Source: Xiphias gladius | Taxonomy: Eukaryota; Chordata; Actinopteri; Istiophoriformes; Xiphiidae | Direction of reading: 5' to 3' | DNA: 64,000 nt | Assembly (NCBI RefSeq): GCF_016859285.1 | Contig: NC_053412.1 | Coordinates: 5,455,789 to 5,519,788 of the forward strand | Shown: positions 1 to 13,234 of the stretch, piece by piece | Position numbering within the stretch: position 1 is the first letter of the stretch | Layout of the letters: each line of letters begins with the position of its first letter | Position numbers and translations under genes: made by a program | The notes under the pieces: model-generated | The model's input: the letters and a program-made list of their open reading frames with translations, nothing else | The model's database searches: none | What the model was told of the DNA's origin: nothing

Positions 1-2084
1 TATTACGAGCACATGTGTAGCAGATTTCTTGAATGTTCTTGGAAATTTTCTCGGCGCAGCGAGACCGGGGCAACAGCTGTGACACTGTCTGTTGACAATG
101 TTGTGACAGTGGAGTGGATTTTGAGAAGTAGAGCTTTGTGCAACTAGTAGGAATTTAGTAGGAATTTAAAGCTATATTTTATATGGATGAAATAACTGTG
201 TGATGAGAACTGCTCGTATTTAGAAACCCACAGAGAGTTTATCAACCGATTCTGCAGATCTCCTCAGCTCTACAAGTATCTTTGACCTCGTTATATTCGT
301 TTTATGGCCCGGAACTTTACAAAAAGGTCTTAAAATCGACTGTAAGCTACCTGCAAATTTTGCAGCTAAAGAATCCCCTATATCAATCAAATCAGAGCTA
401 AATTGAACCTACATTCATTAGACTGTCAGAAACACAACTTCAAATGAATGCTAATGTTATCCTGTAACTGTTGGATGTGTAAATAAGCCAGTGATTGCTA
501 AAGCTTCACCACATAGCACTGACATATTATTATCTTGCTTGGTGAATGCAGGTTTAAGCCTCAGTCTTAGGTGTGCTGCCATGATGTCCCTATCTATAAT
601 GGTCAGTATTCATCAGTGTGAATCCAGTCCAGTTCACACAAAAGTGCTGCAAGGAATATTCCTCTTATACAAGACTGCAATCACCCATCTTTCTGCAGGA
701 GAAGATACAGTAAGCTTGTCGTGCTATTCAGCCAATCGAGCTGTCTTAAGACTTTAAAGTCTCACTGCACCACTGAAATCTGTCATTCACTTGTGCCAGC
801 TGCAGTAAAGACCACTGTCAGGAGCTCAAAAGAAAAGTGAGAAATGATTGCTAAATGATTTTCTTTAAAAAGTCTGGTGTTGTCCGTAAAGCCCGCTGGC
901 TTTAGTGAAGGGATGAAGACAATCAGCCATCTCTAGAACCTTTCGTGTCCGGTTGCTCTGCGCTCGCTGTCCCTCTGCCAAATTCTCAAACTGTCCACCA
1001 AAGATGGAGAGGAACATTCCAAGATGCAGCCCGGGCTCAAAGCAGCCTCTGAGACAACCGGATTAACAGCCAGACAGAAAAATTCAAAGGTGGTCATGAG
1101 AGAGCAAACAGCTCGCTGCCGCATTAAGTAACTGCTTCCAGCAGTGGGTTTGCTTCTTTCACCTTGAGGAAGTACTGCAGACAGTGCTGATGATGTGTAA
1201 CCTTTTCTCTTGTTTCAACATATGTATGTTATGAGTGGTAACGCATACACAGTTCTCCCCCATTGCATTGGGACCACTAGCCTTCTTGTCCCACAGCTGT
1301 AGCTGGTACTTAGTGTGCATCATGTCGTGTAATTTCATCATGTAACTAAAGTCAGGAGCAACATCTGTTGACATCTGAAGTCTTTTTGAGCCAAAATATT
1401 TAAAGTGCACTCCATGAAGGACAAAAAACAGATCCAGACTGTCACACAGAGCTCTGTTAGCCATTTAAGAAATATTGCACGTACACGTGCGCACACATCA
1501 AACCTGGGAGACTTTTTTGACCTAGGAAATGGGTGGTAGGAAAGTTTAAAGGTGTCACATTTCCACTTTGGCAGGCTTCAAAAAAGAGGTGACGAATGCT
1601 TAATGTATTAACATTTGAAAAATTTAATGCCGACAAGGTATCGAATCCACTGGGACCTCATAAATTTCTCCACAGAGCTTTAGAGTTAGTGGTAGTCAAG
1701 GGCCTGTTTGATGGATAAGGGTCTCAGAGGTGCAGTATTGATACACATTTGCTGTATAGTTTCTCAGATCTACCTCTGTTTGGCACATCAGGGATATTCA
1801 TTGCCTGTAGCAGGTTTCCAAGCAACACAATTAAGGTCACCACTTCTAAACACGTAAAAATGGAATAACGTTTCTTTGTGCTGGCTAACAAAAGTGTCTA
1901 AACTAAAATGGACAGTTTTACTGTGTTGTCTGTGAAAAGCTTTTCGGATTTTTTGTATTTCTAAGGGACTGTACGAAAAAGTTTGGGATGGGGAGGGCAG
2001 TTTAAATTTATGTTTGACTTTAAAAAAAGCAAGACCCCCCCTAGAGACCATGAGTTATCAAGATATTTAATAAAAAACAAAAAT
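1..2084. other. Non-coding flank, nothing recognised
   Basis: I find no exon with protein similarity, no RNA gene and no clear repeat on either strand here. The open frames are short and show no recognisable domain. A GC-richer patch near 930-1150 could be a conserved non-coding element, but the sequence alone does not show this. Confidence 0.5.
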
Positions 2085-2275
2085 GTCAACCTCATGGTGG
2101 CACTAGAGGAAAAGTCAGGGGATCACCGAAATCATTAAGGTACATCCACTGTGGATCATGAATGTTTGTACAATCTTTCTTGGCAGTCCATCCAGTAGTT
2201 GTTGGTATATTTCAACCAAAGCGGTGGACTGACTCGGTAACAGACCGACATCGCCATCCCTAGAGTCATGTAACT
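2085..2275 (+). repeat. Interspersed repeat fragment, common in percomorph fishes
   Basis: The segment contains the string ATCCATCCAGTAGTTGTTGG followed by a GTGGACTGACT...GACCGACATCGCCATCCCTAG tail. I recognise this from a very abundant interspersed repeat in perch-like fish DNA. The copy is diverged and no target-site duplication could be assigned. The class of the family is uncertain, so only the repeat status is claimed. Confidence 0.6.
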
Positions 2276-5200
2276 AATTTGATGAATTTTATTCAGTAAA
2301 TCTTAAAAAAAAGGGTAGAATAAATTATCAATCATGGCCTCCAGAAGCAAGAAATGAAATCACATTGCTGTTATTTGAAAGTCAAGTCCCTAAAATGCAG
2401 CAAAGGAAAATCCCTCTTCTTCATTTTTCTTTAGAGACACATTTTCCAAGTCAGTGGTCAAATTTAACACAGCTCGGCTGATTTGAAGATTGTAATGACT
2501 GTGCTTGTGAAATAGGTCATAGGCTCCAGTCTGAATTCTTACATTTTTCCCATACCTTCTGTTCCTTCTGTAATGAAATGTCAGAACCCAACTTTTAGCC
2601 CCACTCTATCAACACAAAACGTTAACTGACAAGCTTCAACATTTTTTTACGGCTGATCCTATTTTCCGATCCTAAAACTCCTAAATGCTCAATTATTTCC
2701 TGAACACTTTCTCCACCAATGGTGGGTCTGCATTTTTCTGCATCGTTATGTGACTTTATGAGATGTTCTAACAGACGGGTCCCATCGGCAGCCAAAATCA
2801 ACAGCTGTGGGTCTGCTAAATGGAAAAGAAGTCAGGCGATCTGAACAGTAACAGAGAGGGGGACTCAAATCTGTGGTGACAGAGCTGAAGCCAGGGTACA
2901 CTGTCGCATTTTCGCCTCCTCTCTTTGAGTGGATCTTGTCCTTCTTTTGTTTCCTCCATTCTTTGTATAATACCCACTAAGCTAAAAAAAAACTCTCTTA
3001 TAATACACTAAAAAACAGTTGATGTCCCATGTTGTTGATGTCCCATGTGTAAAAGAAATGACTGGCCTGTGTATATGTATTTACTCTGGAACCCTTTGAG
3101 GCAGCCCAAGCAGAGTAGGATTAAATTTGATATTCGTGCCTCAGTTTGGGCAACTGTACTCCAAAATATTGTGCAATGTGCAAATGCATCAACATATTTA
3201 TTATGAGGAAACTATGTCAGTCAGTTTTCTTTCCCTTTTAAAATACTGTTATCGGGCTAATATCACTTGCTTTTCACAGTGTTTAATGAGCATTTTTAAA
3301 ACTAAAATCAACAGAGAATATTTGGATTTTTGTCCTTTTTTCACATTATTGTAGCTTAGTTTCACTTTTTCATAACTAGCACGAATAGCCTTCAGCTGAC
3401 GCCACAACAGTAGTATAAACGCACTACCTTTCCAAATGTCAAGAACGAGCCTCCATGTTTGATTGTGTCAGTCACAACAATAAAAACCAATCAATGGTAA
3501 ATTGGTGAGGGCCCCGACTATATATTGTTCCCCATCCAATGATTGTGTAAGAGCGAGGTGCCAGGAAAAGAAATTTAAAACATTTTTCCAATGTCCATTT
3601 CACTTTATCTCAGTGTAGTATTGGTTTAGGAGCATAACATGTTTCTAGTTTTTCTAGTTTCAAATGGCAGACGAAGTATGCGCCCGCTAACAAATTATAC
3701 GCAATTATCGGTTTTCAGTCAATCACCCGGAAGCCGTTCAACGCTGCTGTAACATTAGGAGAACGTTCGAGCTGTTTGACAGGGAAACCTTTTAGTTTTG
3801 AGAGCGAGATCCATCGATAGTGCCATTTTTTTTTTAAGACCAAAGCTTGAGAAAATAGTGTGAATGTCCTGCAGGAGTCTCAGTCATTAATCTCCCTTCC
3901 CGGTTTTCACGGAAACATTGCAAGGAATCTAAGGACGAAACACGAAACACAAACCAAATCAGTGCTATTGTGACAGTGCATCGACCTATTGGAATTACTC
4001 ATGACTACGAGCTTCCACTACCGAGATGAAAGCAGGCTGACAGGAAATAGGGAGTTATTGGAGTTATTGCCAAGGTTGTCTGTGCTTTTCATGTTGCTGC
4101 AGTAACTTGGCCTTGAGATCTAGCAGGTTAATAACTACATGAACATGACGTCTTGATGCAGACAGGTATGAGGTCAGTATTTCCACACAGCTGACTGCTT
4201 GTTGTTCTTCCTGGTGTATGTTGGGAAAACAGATTTCTGCTCTCTGGATTTCATGATGGCAGACGAAGAATAGGTTACCCCGTTAGAAAGTTTCTAGGTT
4301 GCCGAAGGAATTCTGTACAACTAGGTGTACAACTGTCTTTTTCTGTCCAAGTAAACTGAGAAGTAAGTAAAGTCTTGACCATTTGCATTGCAGATTCCTT
4401 TAACAATCACAAATGTAAGCACTGTGAATTTGAGCACGAAGAAGCTGACAGTAAAATCAGTCGGGGGGGAAAACCAAAATGTTTTCTTTATAAGTGATTC
4501 GTGCAAACATGTTAAAGAAGTAAAATAGCACCAAAAAGAAAAACACAAAGAACAGTTCCTCAGATGTGAACCAGCTGTGTGTTCTCTGCTCTGCGTCTGG
4601 TTGTTCCTTCAGTACAGTTAAGAATTTGGACACAAACTAAATATTTTTGACATTTTCCACCAAAAACTCAGGAGAAGAGTCACATGGGAGTGCAGAGCTT
4701 ACATGTACTGTATGTGCAAACCTGAGCAGGCCTGAGCAGCCTTTAGCTTAGCATAGTTTAGCTCCTCTCATTTAGTTTCCCCATCTTTATTTTCTTTGGC
4801 AGACAATGGAATAAAACAAGTAATTGTTTGTTCCATGGCACGGAAATCCATCTTATCATGGATTTCAGATCAGTGTGGAGTCTTACGTTTTACATATTTG
4901 TAATAGATCTCGTTGGCAATGACCGAGAGAGAAGTGTGATCTTTTTTTCAACATTTTTAATGTCAGTTTGAACAATCTGAACAGCTTCTGAACGGACCTT
5001 TGTGCTGAGACTGCCTTGTCAACTACTGTGTGTGTGCCGTTTGAGTCACAAAACCCCCTTCCTCTCAGCTAGATCTTGACCTCAGCCAGCACTGGCTAAC
5101 CAAAGTAAGACCATGCCCTTAAATCTTTCTGCATGCGAAGAATGCACTGAGAGGTCCAAGTCAAACGAGAATCTTCCTCCTTGTGATATATAGCTGTGCA

Positions 5201-5380
5201 GCAGTTTGGGTTTCCTCTTCTCCATCAGTTTGCTTCTGTCTATAATAACCTCTAAAGCTGCAAACATGTAGCTGCAGTGGGGGTTTCTCACTCACACAGA
5301 CCCTGTTTTCCTCCCTCCTTCTCTCACATACATGCACAGATCCAATGCTTCTCTTCTCTCTCAGCTCATGCAGCTCCACC
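2276..5380. other. Non-coding spacer, nothing recognised
   Basis: No exon, RNA gene or well-defined repeat was recognised. An AP-1-like TGAGTCA heptamer lies near 5043-5049, a few hundred bases before the candidate first exon described next. It may be chance. Confidence 0.4.
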
Positions 5381-5387
5381 CACCTGC

Positions 5388-5491
5388 AGATAAAAGCCAA
5401 ACCCTCACCAGGGCTGCTGTTCAGCGTCTGTCTCAAACTCCTCAAAGCTCTATGATACTTCCACCCTGCAGCAACAGCACATACATAAAGG
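5388..5491 (+). promoter_or_regulatory. Candidate TATA-like promoter plus non-coding first exon
   Basis: A TATA-like GATAAAAG lies near 5389-5396. About 95 bases later the transcript-like stretch ends in AAAG|GTAAGT at 5491/5492, a perfect consensus splice donor. Mammalian Col8a1 has non-coding 5' exons far upstream of its two coding exons. The first coding exon of col8a1 here begins immediately after a splice acceptor, so at least one upstream exon must exist. This stretch is one candidate for it. No transcript evidence is available and the link to col8a1 is inference. Confidence 0.25.
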
Positions 5492-7877
5492 TAAGTGATG
5501 CGTCACCACCGGCACAGTAGGATTTGACGGTGATTTTGGTTGGCATGGATGCCATGTTTAGTTCTTTTTGTGGTTCAGAAGTAGCATTCAGGGAGCACTC
5601 CTAAGTGCCATAGGCATGATCAAGCTTTCAGGTTGTGTGTTTCTTGCATTGTTGTCCTATTGCAATGGTTTAACCGGATCATTTTCCCCTTTTCTCTTCT
5701 CAAAAACAGACAAATCCTCTTGTTTGAATTCTTGGAATAATGCACAAGTCACTTTTGGGGTGGCACATGATTCACAGGAGTTGGTATAAGGAAAGTAACA
5801 TGGAAATGGAGAGGCAAAGCATTAAAAAAAACAAAAACCAAAAAAACTTTTGACTTCCAAAATGTTTCATAAGACCTCCTATTTCACCAAGCTCACTGCT
5901 GTGAAGCCTGTGCTGACAGACGTCTGTGCAGAGGAAGTCTGCACAGACGTGCAAAGAAATGCAAAGAAAATCCAAAAGAGACACCTCGGAAGAAAAGCTT
6001 GGGCTTTAACTTGTTCAACTAAATGCATGGTGCAGCATTTTGACAGGATTTAGCATCAGTTAATGGAATGTCTTGACATTTTAGAAATTTTAGTTGCATG
6101 TCTTTCAACACAGAAGGAAAAATGTTGGCACTTTTTCATCCAGTGTTTGAGGAATAAAAGGATTCATTGTTGAGGTTATTGTAGTTTTTAATTATCCCGC
6201 ATAAATAAGAGGAAAACGGGATTAAAATTAGCTTTAGGAAGAGGCTTTCTGGCAGCACACTGGCTCTGTGAAATGAGTCAGATGGGATGGTTCGGCTACA
6301 GGAAACCTTTAAGGCAACTTACTTCTACCTATCTTCCACGTAAAACATGCAGAGGTGAATGTTTTCAGCCTGATTTTTTTCCCTCTAACCTTTTAGCATA
6401 AGGTGATCACAAACTATCCGAGCGTGCACCTGCCAGGAAACAGCTGGAAATCCCTGCTTCACATCCACCATGGATTTATCACAATGTTAAACATGTCCAA
6501 GGTTTGACTGTTGTTTCTTCAGCACTCTTTTCTGCAGCAAGTGAGTGGAAATGTGGTATAATAGCTGCTATAGCTTGCATGCTATACTATGAAAGCAGAT
6601 ATGTTTTGGTGCGAGTAGAAGATGTGGAAAATAAATTTGAGATACCAGCAAGGTCAGTTTTTATAGGACTGAGAGCAACTTTGTCAGATTTTCTTTTAGC
6701 CTTTGCAGCTGTTTCTAACTTCAAGCTCTTGATTGCAATTTAAAGTCGTGTTTTTCCTTTCTCAGTGAGAAAAGTCTTAATCAGGGGGAAATGTGGTAAA
6801 AGGAGCTCACGCAGTTGAGGTTAACAAGTCGTACAATTAACTTGCTGATAGTGTTTGAGTATCGTAACACCCATAATCTAGTCCTTGGGGTACTGAAAGG
6901 ACTGATGGCATCAGCGAAATGTTGTTAAGGATTTTGTGTTTCAGTGCTAAGCACGAGCGCCGTGGAAACACACACAACACTGTTCTGCAGATGTGAGCAA
7001 GTCAAGAAAGATCAGCTCAAGAGAATGCAGAGCTTTAGGATCCTTGACTTCACGTATACCTGCTTGTGTTGGAAGACGTAATGAACAATTATCCGTAGTG
7101 GCATCATGTCTGGACTCCCCACCAGACTTCCCGAGATGCATTCGTGCATTTTTGTGGGTGTTTGTTTTGCTTCTCTAGGACTGCATGTTTTTTTCCATAT
7201 TAGAAAGAGGAAGAAAAAGTAGACTCCCCACTTCGGCAAGCAGTTTAGAGTTAGGGGTGTGAGTTTATTTGCATCTTGAAGTTATGATCTGGGTTACACT
7301 TTGGGAAACTGCATATAATACTGTACATTCGCATTTTATGAAGCTCATCTCCGTCTCCAAATAATCAGCTTCAAGTTACCTAAATGTTTATAGTTTTAGG
7401 TCAGGGAATAAATCTATTCGAAGCAGGTCCTCACATATATGGAGTACAATTGCATTGTTTTTTTTTTGAGGTTTTTGAGGTCCAGTAAGAGAAAAATGTT
7501 ATCCATGTTCTTCATAACAATCAGCTTGTCAGGAATTGACTGCATTTACTGTCAGATTTACTCTATAGTCATCACCATAAACTCTTCATTCCAAGGCAAA
7601 AAGGAGAACTTAGTGCAGTCAGCGGATTATCTCTGCAAGTCTTTATAATGGTATTCAGTCACTTATTTTATTCAGAGTATTTGATTACCGTACCTTAAAA
7701 CAATTTGCTTCATCCATATTCTTCCCTTCTACTAAAACCAGTGGTATGAGTAACTGCTGAAAAATGATTTATATGAATGCAGGTAATTAACTAAACCCAA
7801 GGTTTGTATGACTTTTACAAAGGAATAAACACTGAAATTGTGCAAAATATGCTTGTTCACTTTCCTGCTGAGACATA
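5492..7877. other. Non-coding spacer, nothing recognised
   Basis: No gene or known repeat was recognised. The only structured element seen is a perfect 13-bp inverted repeat with a 5-nt loop at 5920-5950. Short open frames in this stretch lack domain similarity and lack matching splice context. Confidence 0.4.
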
Positions 7878-7995
7878 GATACGACAGCCGGTTAGCTTAG
7901 CTTAGCATAAAGCCTGGAAAACTGGGGGAAACAGCAAGCCTGGCCCTGACCAAAGCTTACAATGCTAAGCTAAGCTAACTGTCGTCTGGCTGTAG
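7878..7995. repeat. Palindromic interspersed repeat, GTTAGCTTAGC-type
   Basis: A 16-bp arm (GTTAGCTTAGCTTAGC, 7891-7906) is matched by its perfect reverse complement at 7964-7979. The space between reads like the AAGCCTGGAAAACTGGGGGA core of a repeat very common in percomorph fish genomes. The inverted arms suggest a non-autonomous hairpin-forming element, but I cannot assign a superfamily or a target-site duplication. Confidence 0.65.
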
Positions 7996-9391
7996 TCTAG
8001 TCAAAGCTCAGTGAGCTCGCTAGTTAAATTTATTGCACTACGGTTGCAGTTATTCCTTGTTTCAGATCAATATAATAATTTCCTTTTTCTTTTAGATGAA
8101 AGACTTACTTTTAGGGTGAAAAAGAGGGAGCTGGAATAGAGGATGTGAATGTCTCATAAAGTTCGGAGCGCTTGGCTTTTGTTGTGGTTGAGAGGCTGAA
8201 ACTTGTTTGCTTTCGAGCAGAAGCTGTAGGAGGCGAGGGCTGCAGAAGCAAACCTGTGTCTAAGCAAGTTGCAAGTCTGAACCTCCAGACTGTTTAGGAA
8301 AATCTGTACAGGAGTGAATCGCATGCTTCTGTCAGCAGGCTGTGACTTTATATATCTGTTACACTGTTAATGTTTCTTGACGTTATTTTCTCCTCCAACT
8401 CGCACTCAGACTGCCTCATAGCTCTCACCCTACTGAACAGGAAGTGTGTATGTAGCTCGGAGAGAATGTGTCTCTTGATCCCGCAGCTGCAGCCTCTGGG
8501 ATTTGAGGCCATGCATCGAAACTCTCTCCTGCTACCATGTGGAGTACTGCAGCCTCAGAAATGTCTCAAAATATGAAACCTAAGCCGCTTTTGTGGTCAT
8601 TTTGTGTTGTTAATCAAAAACAAAAAAACTTTTTTTTTCTGCAAGTGATTCATCTTTCACATTAGCTGCCATAGGGATCCAATTTACCCTCTGTGTGCAG
8701 CGAGTGGCAGTTTAATTTAAATACACCATTCTGGAATTATGGCTTCAAATTTTGCAGATTTATTGCAAAGTATCTCTTATCTAAACTCCTAAGTAGACAG
8801 GATCATTGCTCTTATTATCCCTCATAAATACTCCACTGTAAAAACATCTGGAAAGGAGGGAAAGAGAGATCATAATTTTTCTCTGAGTGGCACATTTTAC
8901 AGTGTGACTATGTAACACATTAAGCTTCCAGGGACCATCATCATATATATAACTGTAACCAGTCAGACAATCTATACATGTTGCACTAAGCCCTAAAAGA
9001 GGGCCATTTTATGATCCCAATAAATTGAGATGTGTGCAAAAAAAGTAGAAGGTTTGCCAATGCAGACGACTGAAAACCACAACGACTGATCGCTTGTGGA
9101 AGTCATCTATCATCAAAGCGAAATTTTGAGCCATAAACCCCAAGAAACCCTCTCCCAAAGCAACATATAATCACCACCTAGTCATTTTTAAATATCACAC
9201 TGCTCCCACGCTCCATATTTCCCCAATTATGACTCCTCTGGAAGGTTTAATTTGCCCACTTATACTATATTTTTGATGTCCCGTGCGTTTAAATTGCAAA
9301 AGCATTCATTTTAGCATGTTGGCGATCTTCCAGGATATTCATAGTCATTTTGTGACAGAGCTTTTTTGGCATTTTTGTACCTTTTATCAGA
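7996..9391. other. Non-coding spacer, nothing recognised
   Basis: AT-rich sequence without a recognisable exon, RNA gene or repeat on either strand. Confidence 0.4.
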
Positions 9392-9713
9392 TTAATTGGC
9401 AGTGTTGTACAAAGTATTCAGATCCTTCATTCAAGCAGAGGCATCAATACACAATCTAAAAATACTCCACTAGTCCAGTACAATAAATACTCCATCAAGT
9501 ACTTGATGTGCGAAAAATGGCCCCTGTGGCTGATAAATACTTTTAGATAATACATTATTAGATTATTAATGGCAATGTATCAGTGTGTAAGCAGAATTTT
9601 ACTGTTGTAGCTGGTCGAGGTGGAGCTACCATTCGGTGGGAACTCTTAAACAGAGTCTCCATCCACCTGTTTTTATGCACGTTCACATAAAAAAACAACA
9701 ATGGAAACACCAG

Positions 9714-9718
<5 letters not shown>

Positions 9719-9745
<27 letters not shown>
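9719..9745 (+). repeat. Poly(A) tract, 27 bases
   Basis: An uninterrupted run of 27 A residues inside the hAT-like element. It could be the tail of a retroposed insertion or a slippage product. No SINE head was recognised upstream. Confidence 0.9.
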
Positions 9746-9980
9746 GTTCAAATACCGGAAAAAAGTTTTTACACTTGGCTTAAGTGGAAAAGTTGGTGTA
9801 TCAATAAAAAGCAACATGCAACAAAGTGCAGCGGAAACAGACGTAGTCAGTAAATCATGATGATTTGTCTACATACAGATGGGTGACAAATTACAAAAAC
9901 AAAAGAAAAAAAAAAAGAAAAATGAGCGGATAAACAGAATGACAACACCCCCGCCCATCGGGCACAAGGAGTCACTGAAG

Positions 9981-10140
9981 TGGTTTGATGAGTATGAGAA
10001 TGATGTGAATAATATTCTATGGCCTTCGCAGTCACAAATGACGGAATATCTTTTCAGAAGAATGCAGTCCATCCCTCCAGTAGAGTTCGAGAGACTTGTA
10101 GAATCAATGCCAAGGCGCATTGAAAACTGCTCCGGCGGCT
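9981..10140 (+). mobile_element. Tc1/mariner transposase C-terminal remnant
   Basis: The plus-strand frame reads FDEYENDVNNILWPSQSQ and, 10 residues later, IPPVEFERLVESMPRRIE. Intact Tc1/mariner transposases have the same blocks, a WPSQSPDLNP catalytic-region motif followed by a Lys/Arg-rich C-terminus. The catalytic DLNPIE part is missing and the two blocks are brought together, so this is an internally deleted fossil. The following bases, to about 10205, resemble the tail of the same element. It lies nested within the hAT-like repeat. Confidence 0.7.
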
Positions 10141-10724
10141 CGTGGTGGCCCAGCACCTTACTAAGACACTCCGTGTTGCTTTTTCCTTTAATTTGTGACC
10201 CAGCCGTATATTAAATGTCCACTGAGGCTTCTGCTCCTCTGATGAGAGTAAAATGGCAGCAGACAAAAACATCAGATGCTTGAGGAGCGATGAGAAGTCT
10301 CTAACCTTCCTCAAATTAATATACGAAACAAACAAAAATTCCATATTTCCTTTTTTCTTCTGCATTGTTGTTCCATCATTTGAGGTTTGACCGACAACCT
10401 TAATCACGTCGCCTTGCTTTAATGGCACCGACTGGAAAATTAGCACCACTAACTGTTTATCGCCTAAAATTTGAATTACAGTTCATCTGCAATTTTTTTT
10501 CGCTTATTTTCCGGAAATCTGTCCGGAATTTCTGCTCTACTTGGATGAAAACTTTAGACACTGGCAATGTGACCATGCCCAAAACTAAACACTGCTTTTT
10601 TTATAAGGGGTCACAAGGGTCAAAATGTTCGACCTTTGAAATGTAGTAAGTAGAAGTATAAAATAGCATAAAATGAAAGAGGCAAAGTAAAAGTACTTAG
10701 TTATTTTCTACCACTGTTCATTGG

Positions 10725-12654
<1,930 letters not shown>

Positions 12655-12868
12655 TTTAAATTGCTTGTTTTGTTTGATTCTTGTAAGCTGAATAGGCCAA
12701 AGATATTTAATTTTCTGTCACACAGTTCAAAGAAAAGCAGCAAATCTTCACTTTTAAAGCTGGAAATCGGGAATTTTTGGCCGTTTTTCTTGAAAATATG
12801 ATCGTAATCAGTAGTCAAAATGTGTTTTCTGTTGATAAATTAAGTAACTTGTCGTTTCAGCTCTGGAT
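12655..12868 (+). repeat. Interspersed repeat, CAAAGATATT/TCAGCTCTGG family (copy 1)
   Basis: The copy carries CCAAAGATATTTAATTTTCTGTCA, an AAAGCTGGAAATC block and a CGTTTCAGCTCTGG end. These are the landmarks of an old fish repeat whose consensus contains CCAAAGATATTCAGTTTACT and ends GTTGCAGCTCTA. Further copies of the family occur at 46,668, 49,735 and 59,050 in this window. It is truncated at the left end. Confidence 0.6.
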
Positions 12869-13144
12869 ATAAGTGGGTTTGTTTTTTTGGCTGTAGGTGT
12901 CTCTTGTGACTTTTGTCTGCAGAAACATCTAAGTACAGTTCGCTTGCACATGGCCGCCCAAGAGAATCACTGTAGAGATGGAGTGTTTTTCTTATAAAGG
13001 TTGGATAATGCACCGCGACAGCTCTCACACACGTGCATGCAAATAGTCACATACACACACACACACAGGCACAAAGGTGCATTCCCCAGATGTTGTCTTG
13101 GAGCTTATGCTACTTCTGTCAGCTTCTTGTTGCATTCCTGTATA

Positions 13145-13147
13145 TGT

Positions 13148-13232
<85 letters not shown>
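13145..13232 (+). repeat. TG microsatellite, about 88 bp
   Basis: A TG array interrupted once near its start (TGTTTGTG) and otherwise pure. It lies 1.6 kb from the (TG)56 tract. Confidence 0.97.

Positions 13233-13234
<2 letters not shown>

Larger units (their letters stand above)
9400..10716. mobile_element. Non-autonomous hAT-like element with 8-bp target-site duplication and a nested insertion
   Basis: The left end starts CAGTGTTGTACAAAGTA and the right end finishes TATTTTCTACCACTG. Read inward from each side these are near-matching terminal inverted repeats. The flanking octamers TTAATTGG (9392-9399) and TTCATTGG (10717-10724) differ by one base, which is the 8-bp duplication expected of hAT-type transposition. 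The outer parts, about 9400-9640 and 10640-10716, match a fish repeat rich in AAGTA/TACTT motifs and containing GTAGCTGGTCGAGGTGGAGC. The central 1 kb is foreign to that family and includes a poly(A) run and a mariner-type remnant, so later insertions split it. Confidence 0.7.

Noticed and set aside
1628-1660. Possible tRNA B box (GGTATCGAATCC)
   Set aside because: The motif departs from the B-box consensus and no A box or cloverleaf stems surround it.
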